Origin: a virus
Length of the DNA: 24,410 nucleotides
Virus record (IMG/VR): IMGVR_UViG_3300031659_000092
Span: 1 to 24,410 of that record
Direction: 5' to 3' (one strand)
Part shown: one piece after another, positions 1-6,822 of the stretch
Position numbering within the stretch: position 1 is the first letter of the stretch
Layout: the number at the start of each line of letters is the position of its first letter
Translations under genes and position numbers: made by a program
The notes under the pieces: model-generated
Database searches by the model: none
Seen by the model: only the letters and a program-made list of their open reading frames with translations
Told to the model about the DNA's origin: nothing

Positions 1-47
1 TCAAGTGATTGTGAGGATGTAGTTCCTCCAGTTTGACATGATGGCAT
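1..47 (-). CDS. Possible 5' end of a further gene, cut by the window edge
   Basis: An ATG at 47-45 opens a frame that stays open to the window edge and begins MPSCQTGGTTSSQSL. It is preceded by an A-rich stretch and, at about 69-80, by GAATATATAG, which resembles the late-type promoters elsewhere in the window. A competing 12-codon frame begins at 39 and stops at 1. Only 15 codons are visible, so no function can be given and the call rests on position and leader. Confidence 0.3.
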   Translation of the reverse strand, partial: MPSCQTGGTTSSQSL

Positions 48-83
48 TTAATATAGTCTTTATTTTAACTATATATTCGATTT

Positions 84-734
84 TTATATGTAATCTGTAA
101 TAAGCAGCATCATAGGGTTCTCCTTGTCTAAGGAAACATCTATCGCATCCAATAAAGCAGCTACTAATTGACACTCTATCGCAAGTTCATCCTCAGAAGC
201 ATCTAAAAATGCATTGAGTTTTGAAAATATTAAATCTGTTGGATTATTTGAGTATGGAATTCCAATAGACAATAGTCCAAGACCTTCCAATAATGTGTTT
301 AGTATCTGTAGCTCTGGATTTACAAACATATCAGAAAGATCGAATCTAGCCTTTAATATTGCAAAGTCGTATTTTATAGTTTGTTCCTCATCATCTTCGA
401 TAATTCTAGTAAACGATTTATCAGAATCTAAGGTTATTTTCAAATACTTTAAGTTAATCATTTCTGATGCGACCCTGTGCATGAAGTATATTACTGTTGC
501 GTCCTTTCGAGGTACATGAAAGCCGTATGATTCTACTTTATTGATTTCACTAGAATAATTCTTAGAAATAAAAGTTCTCAACTGTGCTGCAGAAATAATC
601 ATGGAATTATCTCCCATCTCTCTATAGTCTAATTGATTTCTAATCTGAGCCCACATCCTGTATTCAATATAGTTATATCTATAGAATACTGTGTCGATTA
701 TTGTCGGTATGTGATTTACGTTTAAACTTCCCAT
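84..734 (-). CDS. Hypothetical protein, 216 aa, last gene of the clamp-loader cluster
   Basis: I do not recognise this protein. It is a soluble-looking 216-residue protein without membrane segments or signal peptide, and it is acidic and hydrophobic toward the C terminus. Its ATG follows directly on the stop codon of the upstream gp62-like gene (TAAATG), so the two are probably translationally coupled. A segment near residues 75-87, VPRKDATVIYFMH, closely matches IPKDATVKMFMH in the neighbouring 142-residue protein, which hints at a shared fold or binding element. In T4 the gene after 62 is regA, but I see no RegA resemblance. It is real by length, spacing and strand. Confidence 0.75.
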   Translation of the reverse strand: MGSLNVNHIPTIIDTVFYRYNYIEYRMWAQIRNQLDYREMGDNSMIISAAQLRTFISKNYSSEINKVESYGFHVPRKDATVIYFMHRVASEMINLKYLKITLDSDKSFTRIIEDDEEQTIKYDFAILKARFDLSDMFVNPELQILNTLLEGLGLLSIGIPYSNNPTDLIFSKLNAFLDASEDELAIECQLVAALLDAIDVSLDKENPMMLLITDYI

Positions 735-1163
735 TTAATACATTTCCATTGAGGTTTCTAATTTCTTTAACGATGAATACAATTCTGCTTTTGCGAAGTG
801 TTCGAGTTCAGCGAACTCTCTATTTCCTATTTCATTATTATGCATAAACATCTTAACTGTAGCATCTTTAGGTATGTATTCATTTTTCTTCGTAGCGACC
901 TTCTTTGCCTTCTTAGTTCTTGTATAAATCCAACCTGGAACCGCGTTAAATCGACTAGCAACCATATACCAACTATCAATAACTGCACTTCCATTAATTC
1001 CATTGATGTTAAACAACTGAGCATTTGCAGGATATTTTATAGCGAAGAAACGATTAATCATAAAATGATGTCTCTTTTTATTTCTATTGCTTATCTTTGC
1101 GTATAGCTTTGGTTTTGTAAAAAGTATCTTTATAAAGTCGAATAGTTTAGTTTCGTCTAGCAT
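735..1163 (-). CDS. Possible clamp-loader small subunit (gp62-like)
   Basis: This 142-residue protein has the layout I recall for short gp62 subunits of marine T4-like phages: an N-terminal stretch leading to FMINRFFAIKYPANAQLFN (about residues 34-52), then a W, and a Lys-rich KKAKK segment. The motif around FMINR is the best argument, because gp62 proteins carry a similar F(M/L)VNR/INR-type segment followed by a run of Asn and hydrophobic residues. Gp62 works with gp44 to load the clamp gp45 on primer-template. T4 has order 45-44-62; here the RNase H gene lies between 44 and this gene. The ATG starts one base after the RNase H stop. The assignment is inferred from weak similarity plus position; it could be an unrelated small gene. 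Confidence 0.45.
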   Translation of the reverse strand: MLDETKLFDFIKILFTKPKLYAKISNRNKKRHHFMINRFFAIKYPANAQLFNINGINGSAVIDSWYMVASRFNAVPGWIYTRTKKAKKVATKKNEYIPKDATVKMFMHNNEIGNREFAELEHFAKAELYSSLKKLETSMEMY

Positions 1164-1164
1164 C

Positions 1165-2403
1165 TTAGAATAATGAATTTAAGTCTTTTGTTGCAGGCAT
1201 ATCTTTAGTACTACTCGTATCTAATCCAGCGAATGGATCAAATTGTTTAGGAATTATGTTAGATTTAACAGCCTTCTCCCATTCAGTTCCTTTAAGTATT
1301 GTTTCCATTCTAGAAAGATTTGAAATCATCGGTTCGATATTAATATCTCTTTCGATAGCTTCATAGATTCCTTTTTGAATAGGATCTGGTATAGTATTGA
1401 AATGCAATAACATTAAATCTAAGTTCTGATTGAATCTTACTTTAATTTCTTCTAATTCTAACTTACCAACAATTTCATAAATTAAATCAACTATAATATC
1501 TACTCTATCCTTATTAAAGAAGTGATCAATTTTAAAGTCTCCTTCCATTTCTTTATAACGATTCAATACTTGAGTTGCTACCTTTTCTGTAATTGAGAAT
1601 GTTCTAATCTTTCCGGTTGAACTTTCTTTCTCCCAAGTAACAACACTTCTAATATTATCTGATTTATCTCCTTGTAGAATCTTTAAGAATATAAAGTCAT
1701 CACAATTTATTTCTTCTATATCAACGCTATTGCTTCTAATCCAAGACTTTAGTTTATCTTTGGCATCATCATGCATTACATCTGAACCTCCCATATTAAA
1801 TAGAAGGTCATCATTCGACATAGTATCTGTTTTACGGGTGTTTATTAGTTCTTCAAAACCTTCAAATACGATAAGTTTTCTTTTAGTATTGTAATACCAT
1901 AATGAATAAGCATCACTTGCTACATTATAATCTACTAGTTGAATTAAATCTCTATCACCAGTCCAAACAATTGTGTTTTTACCTGTAGCATTTAATTGAG
2001 TTGCCCATCCGAATAGAATATCATCAGCCTCTGCTCCATTAACTCTATTGATAATAACACCTTGTTTTGCTAACACTTCTTGAAATTCCTTATAAACACT
2101 AAATACAGCATCCCAATTCACATCGCTTTTCTGTGTTCTTGTTCCTTTGTATTGTGCTTCTGGAAATAAATCCTTTCTCCATGATTTACTATCAACAGCC
2201 AATACTATTTGGTCTACGAATGGAGACATTTTTCTAGTTTCTGATGCAAAATCAATGCATAGTTTTCTCATGAATTGCGATTTACCTACATCATCTCCAA
2301 GTAATTGATCTCCTTTTGTTCTTGGTAATACAAATAATCTACTATGAATGAAGTAATTTCCGTCTATAATAAGTGTATGTTTACCTAATTTCTTTGTTCC
2401 CAT
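1165..2403 (-). CDS. rnh: RNase H / 5'-3' exonuclease (FEN-like, T4 Rnh family)
   Basis: This protein has the full set of acidic metal-binding motifs of the phage RNase H / flap nuclease family: IIDGNYF (D14), AVDS (D71), YKGTR (85-89), GAEADDI (E125, D127, D128), TGDRD (D150, D152) and QGDKSDN (D246, D249). In T4 this enzyme removes RNA primers and adjacent DNA from lagging-strand fragments. At 412 residues it is longer than T4 Rnh (about 305); the extra length is mainly at the C terminus, which is a flexible-looking tail (DPFAGLDTSSTKD) ending in DLNSLF. The tail could bind the sliding clamp or single-strand binding protein, which is inference. It lies between the gp44 and gp62-like genes, two bases after the gp44 stop. 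Confidence 0.9.
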   Translation of the reverse strand: MGTKKLGKHTLIIDGNYFIHSRLFVLPRTKGDQLLGDDVGKSQFMRKLCIDFASETRKMSPFVDQIVLAVDSKSWRKDLFPEAQYKGTRTQKSDVNWDAVFSVYKEFQEVLAKQGVIINRVNGAEADDILFGWATQLNATGKNTIVWTGDRDLIQLVDYNVASDAYSLWYYNTKRKLIVFEGFEELINTRKTDTMSNDDLLFNMGGSDVMHDDAKDKLKSWIRSNSVDIEEINCDDFIFLKILQGDKSDNIRSVVTWEKESSTGKIRTFSITEKVATQVLNRYKEMEGDFKIDHFFNKDRVDIIVDLIYEIVGKLELEEIKVRFNQNLDLMLLHFNTIPDPIQKGIYEAIERDINIEPMISNLSRMETILKGTEWEKAVKSNIIPKQFDPFAGLDTSSTKDMPATKDLNSLF

Positions 2404-2405
2404 AA

Positions 2406-3356
2406 TTATGATTTTATAATAGTTTGTAATTTATACACACATGATAGCATTGTTATTACTGGATCTATAACTAAACCTCTTTGTGCCTGATGCTCAGCAA
2501 CGGCAACTGCTATCTGTGGTATGTGTCTTATATTGTTTGGTTTCTCAGTTTGTACATATTCTATAAACTCTGCACCTAATGTCTGTAGAATATCATCTAC
2601 TCTATTAGAATACTCGCTTACTAAATACTTATAATTCTTTGCTGGATCCATTTCATTAAAAATTAACTCAAATACATCTTTATAAACACTATTAAATTTC
2701 TTTACATCATCTACTGTAATGTTTTTAATTCCTTGTGTTTTATAACCTTGTAGTTTATTTAATGTAGTTCTTAAATCTGGAAAGTTTCTTCTTATGAATT
2801 CAACCAATGCTGGTTTTTCAATAGTCATATCTTCTTTACCGCAGATCTCATGAACCCTTCTAATATATTTCTTTGTTAAATCCAACTCTTCAGCCTTATC
2901 AAAGTCAAAATCAATAACTTCAAATCTACTTAAGATAGGATCTGGTAATTTATTAATGTAATTACACGTCGCTATAAATCTTGAATTAGATGCGAATAAC
3001 TCCATCGTAGCTCTTAATGCTTTAAAGAATTGGTCAGATACTCCATCAACCTCATCTAATATAACTACTTTAAATTTACCTTGGTCATCTAATATTGACA
3101 TCGTACTACAAAAATCAATAATTCTTGTTCTAATAACATCAACCGAAGTATCAGTACTTGCATTAATGTAGATGTATGGTAATTCAAAGTGGTTTACTAT
3201 AGCTTTTGCCATTGAGGTTTTACCTGTTCCAGGTGATCCTGTTAATAGCATGTTCTGTGTTAAACCGTCCTTAAATTTATTCATTACCGATTCTGGTAAA
3301 ATAAGTTCATCTAAATTCTTAGGTCTGTACTTTTCTGTAAATAGTGTGTTAATCAT
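2406..3356 (-). CDS. gp44: Sliding-clamp loader ATPase subunit gp44
   Basis: This is an AAA+ clamp-loader protein of 316 residues, close to T4 gp44 (319). It starts with the typical EKYRPKNLDEL, followed by Walker A GSPGTGKT (40-47), Walker B VVILDEVD (97-104), a sensor-1 TCN (130-132) and the SRF arginine-finger motif (143-145) followed by EVIDF. The C-terminal part is the helical collar. It would open the gp45 ring and load it using ATP, together with gp62. It is the first gene of a minus-strand cluster (44, rnh, 62-like, 216-aa gene) and is divergent from the plus-strand gene at 3419. Confidence 0.95.
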   Translation of the reverse strand: MINTLFTEKYRPKNLDELILPESVMNKFKDGLTQNMLLTGSPGTGKTSMAKAIVNHFELPYIYINASTDTSVDVIRTRIIDFCSTMSILDDQGKFKVVILDEVDGVSDQFFKALRATMELFASNSRFIATCNYINKLPDPILSRFEVIDFDFDKAEELDLTKKYIRRVHEICGKEDMTIEKPALVEFIRRNFPDLRTTLNKLQGYKTQGIKNITVDDVKKFNSVYKDVFELIFNEMDPAKNYKYLVSEYSNRVDDILQTLGAEFIEYVQTEKPNNIRHIPQIAVAVAEHQAQRGLVIDPVITMLSCVYKLQTIIKS

Positions 3357-3418
3357 ATGTTTATTTTATAGATTTATATGTGAAATATGTGTTTTGTTTA
3401 ACTTAAATATATAGTTAT
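3357..3418. promoter_or_regulatory. Divergent intergenic promoter region
   Basis: These 62 bases separate the start of gp44 (minus) from the only plus-strand gene. The stretch is almost all A/T and holds AACTATATATTTAAG on the minus strand and TTAAATATATAG on the plus strand (about 3402-3415), both similar in their TATATA core to other candidate promoters here. Which strand it drives, or both, cannot be told from sequence. Confidence 0.45.
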
Positions 3419-3937
3419 ATGCCAAAACATTCCATACATTCGCTTAAGATTGAAAGAGATCCTTTTATCGGGTATAATAACCAACAACGAAGAAGTTGCT
3501 TTGGGATATACTACGACAAACTTAAAAAGTATCAGAGACTTTTATTAGTGTCGAATCCTGTTATGAAAAATAGAACAGACGATGATAACTTCATATATGC
3601 CATATTTAAAGCATTTAATCCTAATAAGAAAAATAAGGATGTTAAAGTTTACTGGGACGTTACTACTGAGAGTTTTGTTTCTAGAGATAAACTTTTAAAA
3701 AACTACAACACTATAGAGTGGCGCTGCGCAATTTCTGGTGAACCAATCAGGTCTAGTATAGATAATTTCGATCTGGAGAACTTCGTTCATCCGGATTATC
3801 ATGAGGTACTAGACGCACCTATGGTAGATGGTAGAATACTAAAGTCTTCTGTTGAATTTCGAAAACACATAAAAAAACTCCTACTGAATCAACAGAAGGA
3901 GTTCCTTAAATATGCTCGTAAAAATTCTAAACTATAA
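3419..3937 (+). CDS. Hypothetical protein, 172 aa; the only plus-strand gene
   Basis: I do not recognise this protein. It is basic and soluble, with a Lys-rich C-terminal helix and no signal peptide or membrane segment. The N terminus reads MPKHSIHSLKIERDPFIGY and a central CAISGEP segment stands out. It is supported as real because it is the longest open frame over 3419-3937, no minus gene covers the stretch, and it is followed by a convergent neighbour with a six-base overlap of 3' ends. The antisense strand of its last codons forms a terminator hairpin for that neighbour. It may be a recent acquisition or belong to a differently timed expression class; no function is assigned. Confidence 0.7.
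   Translation: MPKHSIHSLKIERDPFIGYNNQQRRSCFGIYYDKLKKYQRLLLVSNPVMKNRTDDDNFIYAIFKAFNPNKKNKDVKVYWDVTTESFVSRDKLLKNYNTIEWRCAISGEPIRSSIDNFDLENFVHPDYHEVLDAPMVDGRILKSSVEFRKHIKKLLLNQQKEFLKYARKNSKL
3871..3903 (-). terminator. Rho-independent terminator for the 3932-5083 gene, inside the antisense gene
   Basis: On the minus strand, 29 bases after the stop of the 3932 gene, AACTCCT pairs with AGGAGTT (7 bp). After a T-T mismatch, CTG pairs with CAG around a six-base loop, and the stem is followed by a run of T. The whole element lies in the coding sequence of the plus-strand gene, near its 3' end. Confidence 0.75.
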
Positions 3938-5083
3938 TAATCTTCTTAATCTTTCTGCAACTGATTGACTTTGATATTTAGATTCAGTAAGAATTGCATC
4001 AGATTTAATTTTAGTTACTCTAGCATCTAAGATAGAACCTAATTTAGTACCATCTAATTGCCAATTTTCTAAAGCACCAATATCTGTAATAGCTTTTTTA
4101 GCATTTTTGATAGCTTCTGCATCTCCACTTTCTTCAGCAGCAACTAAAGCCGCTTTAGCTTTTACTAATTTTGCTTCTTTCTCAGCTTGATCTATAGAGT
4201 CTTGTTTCATAGAATCATTCTCCTCCTTATCTTCTGCGTCTCTTTCTTCTTTAGAAAGTGCAGCTCTTCTATCATCTTCTTTTTTCTTTGCTAGTTTTTC
4301 TGCTTCTATTTGTTCTGGTGTTTTCTCTTTCGGCACTACTTTTGTTGTATCATCAGCAGGTGGAGTTACTTTATCAGTAGCAGGTGGAGTTACTTTATCA
4401 GTAGCAGGTGGAGTTACTTTATCAGTAGCTGGTGGAGTTACTTTAACTTTCTTTTCTTTCTTTATTGCGTTATCTCTAATTGTCTGAGCTCCTGCTTTTT
4501 TCTCTGGCGTAGTAGGTTCAATTTCAGCTAAAGCTTGTTCTTCTTTTCTATACTTATCACTTAGTTCTTTCATTTTATGCTTTAGCTCCTTGTTTCTATT
4601 AGGATCATTTGACATACCCGTAGTTGCTTTGATAGCTGCAAGCTGACCTTTGATTTTTTCAGAAGAAAGAGACCTTCTAACTATATCACCTTTACTAGAG
4701 AATTTATCATCAACCATAGATTGCAACGTTTTCTTTTGCTCTTTTGCCGATTTAACCTTGTCTCCTAGTTTATCTTTATTTTGTTTCGCATCTGCGTTAT
4801 CTCTTGCAAATTCAAGTGCTACTATATTCATTTTAACCTTATTAACTTTAGCTTGAGATTTTCTAGCTTTCGGTGACCACCACATCCATTGCATTATAGC
4901 AGATGGAGTACCGTCTCCTTCTAGAATTTCTTCTTCGATAGAATCTAAGTCTTCAGCTATAGAATCATATAAAGACTCTAATGTCGTTAAAATATCCGAT
5001 GTTGTTTGTGTTATTGGTGTAGCTGTTGCATTTTCCATTTCCTCACGGATTAATCCAATTAGCAGTTCTTGAGTAAGTTTCAT
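3932..5083 (-). CDS. Lys/Glu/Ala-rich coiled-coil protein, probable processed internal head protein
   Basis: This 383-residue protein follows the major capsid gene but does not look like T4 gp24. The N terminus is MKLTQELLIGLIREEM, followed by an acidic region, a predicted coiled coil (roughly 75-200), tandem VTPPATDK repeats (about 213-243) and a charged KEE-rich helix, ending AERLRRLL. Two matches to the T4 gp21 cleavage consensus (Leu/Ile-X-Glu before Ala/Gly/Ser) are visible: ILE before G56 and LTE before S368. That and its place next to capsid genes suggest a core or internal protein packaged in the prohead and cut by the protease. It has its own late-type promoter (5111-5120) and a terminator at 3871-3903. 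Function is inferred. Confidence 0.6.
   Translation of the reverse strand: MKLTQELLIGLIREEMENATATPITQTTSDILTTLESLYDSIAEDLDSIEEEILEGDGTPSAIMQWMWWSPKARKSQAKVNKVKMNIVALEFARDNADAKQNKDKLGDKVKSAKEQKKTLQSMVDDKFSSKGDIVRRSLSSEKIKGQLAAIKATTGMSNDPNRNKELKHKMKELSDKYRKEEQALAEIEPTTPEKKAGAQTIRDNAIKKEKKVKVTPPATDKVTPPATDKVTPPATDKVTPPADDTTKVVPKEKTPEQIEAEKLAKKKEDDRRAALSKEERDAEDKEENDSMKQDSIDQAEKEAKLVKAKAALVAAEESGDAEAIKNAKKAITDIGALENWQLDGTKLGSILDARVTKIKSDAILTESKYQSQSVAERLRRLL
4357..4446 (-). repeat. 24-base tandem repeat, about 3.75 copies, in frame
   Basis: Three copies of a 24-base unit (4357-4380, 4381-4404, 4405-4428) and a partial fourth are nearly identical and encode the peptide VTPPATDK. The unit is a multiple of three, so copy number can change without frameshift. 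The Pro/Thr-rich peptide probably forms an extended flexible linker between two helical regions. Confidence 0.9.
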
Positions 5084-5110
5084 ATTAATTTCTTTTTGTT
5101 TGTTATAATC

Positions 5111-5120
5111 TATATATCTA
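5111..5120 (-). promoter_or_regulatory. Candidate late promoter, TAGATATATA type
   Basis: TAGATATATA lies 27 bases before the ATG of the 3932-5083 gene and is followed by the A-rich leader ACAAACAAAAAG. The same AGATATATA core precedes the capsid, protease-scaffold and portal genes. Resemblance to the T4 late TATAAATA box is inference. Confidence 0.55.
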
Positions 5121-5152
5121 ATTAAATACGTTGATAATTATCTGGCCTAAAG

Positions 5153-5182
5153 ACAAAAAAAGAGGAGCCGTTAAGCTCCTCT
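5153..5182 (-). terminator. Rho-independent terminator after the major capsid gene
   Basis: An 8-bp stem AGAGGAGC/GCTCCTCT with a six-base loop is followed on the minus strand by a run of seven T. It lies about 30 bases after the capsid stop codon. A 30-base identical copy is at 6769-6798. Confidence 0.9.
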
Positions 5183-5211
5183 TTTAAATAATACTATTAA
5201 TCAGTTATAGA

Positions 5212-6645
5212 TTAAAATGTATGTCCAGTTACAGTAAACTTCAAGTATTGAGTTTCTGGGTGGTGTCCAGCTTCAACTAATGCGAATCTAGATTTAACAG
5301 CAACTTTAGGAGCCATAGTTCCTTCAGCAATTGTTTGAACAGATTCAGCCATTAAGTAAGGCATAAATACTAATCCAGCACCGTTACCATCACCTTTTCT
5401 ACCAACGTTAATTACTCCACTAGCAAAAGCTAAGTTAGGGTCAGTATAAATAGTAACACCAGCAACAGAACCTACAGGATAAATACCTCCAGCGTTTTGG
5501 TTCAATGTGTTAGATATTGGAGCTGGTGCGTAACCAGCAACTGATTGTAATTGTGAAGCAACTTGTCCAGATACAACAGCAAAGTTACCAGCACCTCTAC
5601 GACCTCTATTAGCAATTAAGTTAGCTCCAGCTAAAATAAGTGTTAATATTCTACGGTTGTTAGATGCAGGAGTAGCTCCACCACCTGGAGCAGTACCTAA
5701 ATTCGTAGATAAATCAGTAGCACCGTTAGTTACGTTCAACGCACCTAAAGTATCGATTTTACCAAGAATCATTGAGTTAATAGATTGAGTCAATTCATTA
5801 GTTAATACTGTCTCTACTTGAGCAACAGCATCTACACCAAATTGTTTCAAATCTTGAACTTGCTCTCTAGTAACTGCAGCAGCAACTTGGAAAGTCTCAG
5901 CAGCGATTGTTTTACTATAAAGCGTTAATCCCATTACTTTATCTGGCGTTTTTTCACCAATACTTCTTTCGTAAGGAGTAGCAGCACTACCTTGTTCAAC
6001 AGTTTCAACACCAGAAAAACCAACGATATGGTCTTCCATAGCAACAACTAATTCAATACCAGTAACTGCTCTATTTGGAGTTTGTGCAAGAGCAGCAGCA
6101 GTTAAATCCAAAACCACAGTACCTAATGTAACATCTCCAATTAATCTATAGATGATTTTACCATCAATTCTAGAAGTACCTACATATTGATATCCAGAGT
6201 AGTTAGTAGCAGAAGCAGTAATATCTGCAGCAGTACCACCATCAAGACATTTTACGTAAGTTACGTTAGTCTTAGTTTCTAAATTACCACCAGCATAACT
6301 AAAGTCTAAGTAAGACAATAATCCCATTGGTCCAGCCATAGGAACTACAGGTACTAAGTCTAAACCGATAGTTTGAGCAGCAACTTGCATTGCTAAAGGT
6401 AATAAAGACGGTGCTTTATCACCAGAACCTGTTGCAGGACTAGCGCCAACTGCACCAACAGATGCAACGCCCATTCCACCTAAGTTCATTGGGTTTAAAG
6501 ACATAATGTTAGCCTCTTCATAAAGTTTATGGTTGTGACAATATTGTGACATCCATCCTAATTTTACTGATTCAGTAATTCCAGTTGCAGACTCGATAAT
6601 CGGGCTCCAAGTGTCATTAATTTCAGCTTCGTTAATTAAATTCAT
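5212..6645 (-). CDS. gp23: Major capsid protein gp23
   Basis: This 477-residue protein (T4 gp23 is 521) sits at the T4 gene 23 position directly after the protease/scaffold gene. It is Ala/Gly/Val-rich like HK97-fold capsid proteins, and segments such as GLDLVPVVPMAGPMGLLSYLDF (about residues 94-115) fit gp23 relatives. The N terminus MNLINEAEIN carries consensus prohead protease sites: INE before A7, IIE before S19 and ITE before S26. One of these is probably the cut that removes the propeptide. The gene has its own promoter (6724-6733), a 78-base A-rich leader and a strong terminator, consistent with very high late expression. Confidence 0.88.
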   Translation of the reverse strand: MNLINEAEINDTWSPIIESATGITESVKLGWMSQYCHNHKLYEEANIMSLNPMNLGGMGVASVGAVGASPATGSGDKAPSLLPLAMQVAAQTIGLDLVPVVPMAGPMGLLSYLDFSYAGGNLETKTNVTYVKCLDGGTAADITASATNYSGYQYVGTSRIDGKIIYRLIGDVTLGTVVLDLTAAALAQTPNRAVTGIELVVAMEDHIVGFSGVETVEQGSAATPYERSIGEKTPDKVMGLTLYSKTIAAETFQVAAAVTREQVQDLKQFGVDAVAQVETVLTNELTQSINSMILGKIDTLGALNVTNGATDLSTNLGTAPGGGATPASNNRRILTLILAGANLIANRGRRGAGNFAVVSGQVASQLQSVAGYAPAPISNTLNQNAGGIYPVGSVAGVTIYTDPNLAFASGVINVGRKGDGNGAGLVFMPYLMAESVQTIAEGTMAPKVAVKSRFALVEAGHHPETQYLKFTVTGHTF

Positions 6646-6723
6646 TTTTTTAAATTTATTTTTTTGTTTGTTTTCGATTATACGACAAGTTTTTTCTTCT
6701 TACTCATCAATCGATTGGTTAGT

Positions 6724-6733
6724 TATATATCTA
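6724..6733 (-). promoter_or_regulatory. Candidate late promoter of the major capsid gene
   Basis: TAGATATATA followed by AC lies 78 bases before the capsid ATG, in a 177-base gap between the scaffold terminator and the capsid gene. The leader includes AAAACAAACAAAAAAA just before the ATG. This is the longest leader among the candidate late promoters. Confidence 0.55.
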
Positions 6734-6768
6734 GATATTTTTATGAGTTTTTTAATTTTTAGCTTTTC

Positions 6769-6798
6769 ACAAAAAAAGAGGAGCCGTTAAGCTCCTCT
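6769..6798 (-). terminator. Rho-independent terminator after the protease-scaffold gene
   Basis: The same 8-bp stem AGAGGAGC/GCTCCTCT and six-base loop as at 5153-5182, followed by seven T on the minus strand. It ends transcription of the scaffold unit about 25 bases after its stop codon and insulates the capsid promoter region. Confidence 0.9.
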
Positions 6799-6822
6799 AT
6801 AATTTATATATGTTCTATTTAA

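Noticed and set aside
1-39. 12-codon frame ending in TGA at the window start
   Set aside because: The longer open frame from 47 has a better upstream context; the short one is likely chance.
214-519. Plus-strand open frame of 101 codons
   Set aside because: It lies opposite a better supported minus-strand gene with coupled start and stop.
84-734. RegA, from T4 order 44-62-regA-43
   Set aside because: Length and sequence show no similarity to RegA, and position alone is not enough.
798-1106. Plus-strand open frame of 102 codons
   Set aside because: It is antisense to the gp62-like gene, is rich in Ile/Ser/Cys as antisense of AT-rich coding often is, and has no leader.
4357-4446. CRISPR-like repeats
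   Set aside because: The units are directly tandem without spacers and in frame within a coding region, so it is a coding minisatellite.
4310-4531. Plus-strand frame with repeated SRWSYFIS peptide
   Set aside because: It is the antisense reading of the VTPPATDK repeat in the 3932-5083 gene and has no start context or neighbour support.
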